A program made the position numbers and the translations under genes. Shown here piece by piece: positions 62,569 through 64,000 of a stretch of 64,000 bases of DNA. Under the pieces are notes generated by a model. That model ran no database searches and was not told the DNA's origin. It saw only the letters and a list, made by a program, of their open reading frames with translations. Origin of the DNA: CAUZIZ01 sp965219855 (lineage in GTDB: Bacteria; Acidobacteriota; UBA6911; RPQK01; JAJDTT01); assembly GCA_965219855.1 (NCBI GenBank), contig CBDCOR010000022.1, positions 62,001-126,000 on the forward strand. The letters run 5' to 3'. Position 1 is the stretch's first letter; every line of letters begins with the position of its first letter.

Positions 62569-64000
62569 TCAGCGCTTCCACTTGAATTTGAAGTGGTAGC
62601 GATCATCTCCACCCTTGGGGTCAGAGATCTGGATGACGGCCGTATAGTCATTGCCCTCCCAGGGACGCTCTTGCAGGAGCACCTCTCCCCGACCGTCGTT
62701 CTTTTCCAATTCCAAACGCTTGTACAAACCGGGGGGCAACGGTTGGGAGAAGGAGAAGCGATCTACTTCCACCTGATGCCTATTCAAAACCCTTATGAAC
62801 ACTCGATCTCGTCGAACGCTGATCGCCACTGTCCCGTCGATTCGCCCGCGAAACTCGAACTCCCCGTCTCGATCCCGGTCGTAATCACCTGGGTCGTTGT
62901 CCTTCGAGAAAACCTGGGTTCCAGCCGGATCCTGTGGAGTTGGGGCGGGGGCATTAGCCAGCACTGTTCTACCCTGTGCGGCAGGAGCGGCCGTCAGTAT
63001 CGTCTGGGGCTTGGGAGGGGCTGGAGGAAGGAGTCGCTCTCGTTCCCACTTGATTCGGGCGTGGTAGCGGTCATCTCCCCCTTTGCGATCGATAAAGCGC
63101 AGCCTCAAGCTGAAATCGTTCTGGATCGAAGGCTCCTCCACTACTAGAATATTGCCTCGACCGTCCTTCTTCTCAACTTCGAACTTCTTGAAGATAGCGC
63201 GAGGAATTTCCTGGGAGTATACCGAGCCGTCATCGGCGGGCTCACGACCCTTGAGCACTTCATAAAGGATACTGGCGCCTTGGACCCAGACTTCCACTTC
63301 CTCATCAATTCGCAGCCTCAGGTCAAACTGTCCCTTGCGGGACTTGGGGTCATAGTCTTTAGGCCGCGCCGCCAGCGTTTGCTGAACGGCCTGCTGCTGC
63401 ACGAAATCCTCTGGCGCCGGAGCCGGAGGCTGCTCCAACGTTTGGACCCGCCGGACCTCAAGGGCCCGGTTCCCATCGATTCCGAGGAAGGGATTGAACA
63501 CGTAATCGAGGGAAAAAGACCCGGGAAACTTCAGGTTCTGGGAAGTGGCATAGGCCGGATCCAGTCCCCACTGCCCTGCAGCCAGGACCTTCTTCTTATC
63601 GGTCCGCCGATCTTTCCACCCCCAAAAGGGTTTGGCCTTGTTCGAACCCCTTTTGCGCCCCAGAAAGGCACCGGCGATCTCCGGGTAAGGAGGCGCAGGA
63701 CGGTTACCGTAGGGCTCGTAGGCAAAATAGTCGTCGTACATCTTGTTCTGGCTGTGACGGCTGGTGTGGCCCGGCACCCATAGGTGTTCCCAGGCCGGAA
63801 GCAGATCGTAACCCACGAGTCGGTGGTTGGCATGTTGAGGACGCTGGGCCTGGCCCTTGTAGACGTAGGTGACACCGGTTCCTTCGGTGAAACGCCGCTG
63901 CTTTACCTTGTAACGCGAGTGTTTATCGCTGGAGCCGTAGACGCCGTGGCCGCCGGATTCGATGAACACGACCGGGTGTGATTGATAAAACTCCACATTT
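62569..64000 (-). CDS. Hypothetical protein with a tandem C-terminal domain, runs off window
   Basis: The frame is open from 63996 to 62569 and its start is outside the window. The N-terminal part has HPVVFIESGGHGVYG and a Lys-rich loop. The C-terminal half holds two related domains of about 95 residues: GQFDLRLRIDEEVEVWV..EVEKKDGRG..DRKGGDDRYHARIKW and GEFEFRGRIDGTVAISV..LELEKNDGRGEV..DPKGGDDRYHFKFKW. Both share K-x-D-G-R-G and K-G-G-D-D-R-Y-H and probably form beta-sandwiches. No family known; possibly exported. Confidence 0.7.
   Translation of the reverse strand, partial: NVEFYQSHPVVFIESGGHGVYGSSDKHSRYKVKQRRFTEGTGVTYVYKGQAQRPQHANHRLVGYDLLPAWEHLWVPGHTSRHSQNKMYDDYFAYEPYGNRPAPPYPEIAGAFLGRKRGSNKAKPFWGWKDRRTDKKKVLAAGQWGLDPAYATSQNLKFPGSFSLDYVFNPFLGIDGNRALEVRRVQTLEQPPAPAPEDFVQQQAVQQTLAARPKDYDPKSRKGQFDLRLRIDEEVEVWVQGASILYEVLKGREPADDGSVYSQEIPRAIFKKFEVEKKDGRGNILVVEEPSIQNDFSLRLRFIDRKGGDDRYHARIKWERERLLPPAPPKPQTILTAAPAAQGRTVLANAPAPTPQDPAGTQVFSKDNDPGDYDRDRDGEFEFRGRIDGTVAISVRRDRVFIRVLNRHQVEVDRFSFSQPLPPGLYKRLELEKNDGRGEVLLQERPWEGNDYTAVIQISDPKGGDDRYHFKFKWKR

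Overview
The window is about 64 kb of a GC-rich genome. It looks Gram-negative: there is an LpxL-type lipid A acyltransferase and a heptosyltransferase-like gene. Two DUF1501 genes paired with DUF1549/DUF1553 (PSD1) cytochrome genes, a Tat-exported enolase-superfamily enzyme, sialidase-like and NHL-repeat secreted proteins and many intergenic repeats fit Acidobacteriota or the Planctomycetes/Verrucomicrobia group. The phylum cannot be fixed from sequence alone. No rRNA, tRNA or CRISPR array was found.

Layout. 1-3.6 kb: a deleted IS4-family copy, a three-gene operon of unknown small proteins, a 57-residue basic protein and a repeat block. 3.6-13 kb: a luciferase-like monooxygenase, two truncated genes joined end to end (glycosyltransferase/FAD oxidoreductase), a sialidase-like lipoprotein, an NHL protein, a small membrane protein, a large repeat block and a frameshifted CehA/McbA-type metallohydrolase. 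13.7-17.1 kb: a compact four-gene cluster, made of a small protein with a twin-arginine motif and a Gly/Tyr-rich tail, two paralogous radical SAM enzymes and a heme-oxygenase-like diiron enzyme. This is the best candidate for an undescribed peptide-modification (RiPP-like) system. 17.1-26 kb: transposon and intron debris, a PSD1-DUF1501 operon and an enolase-superfamily gene. 26-38 kb: a lipopolysaccharide/exopolysaccharide locus wrecked by IS elements, in which several genes regain their frame if the IS and one target duplication are removed. 38-43.6 kb: a second DUF1501 gene, downstream of an ORF that fuses the N-terminal half of an IS21 transposase in frame to LamG and DUF1553 domains. 43.6-50.7 kb: housekeeping and transport genes (CNT nucleoside transporter, Nudix, serine hydrolase, MobA, orotate phosphoribosyltransferase, MFS), with intergenic GTGAGCA heptamer arrays around the first few. 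50.9-54.9 kb: an IS481-type element next to a group II intron with its reverse transcriptase. 54.9-64 kb: a five-gene minus-strand operon (CMD, SDR, TyrRS, M24 creatinase-like, Asp/Glu racemase-like), a frameshifted YfhO-type membrane protein, a DMT-like transporter and a large protein running off the end.

Mobile DNA is the main theme. Four copies of one IS4-family element each have a perfect 9-bp target duplication. Only the copy at 28.7 kb encodes a full transposase. The other three share one 144-bp in-frame deletion that removes the catalytic Glu segment, so they must have been spread in trans. Several chromosomal genes carry single frameshifts, some of them at homopolymers, so some apparent pseudogenes may be assembly indels.
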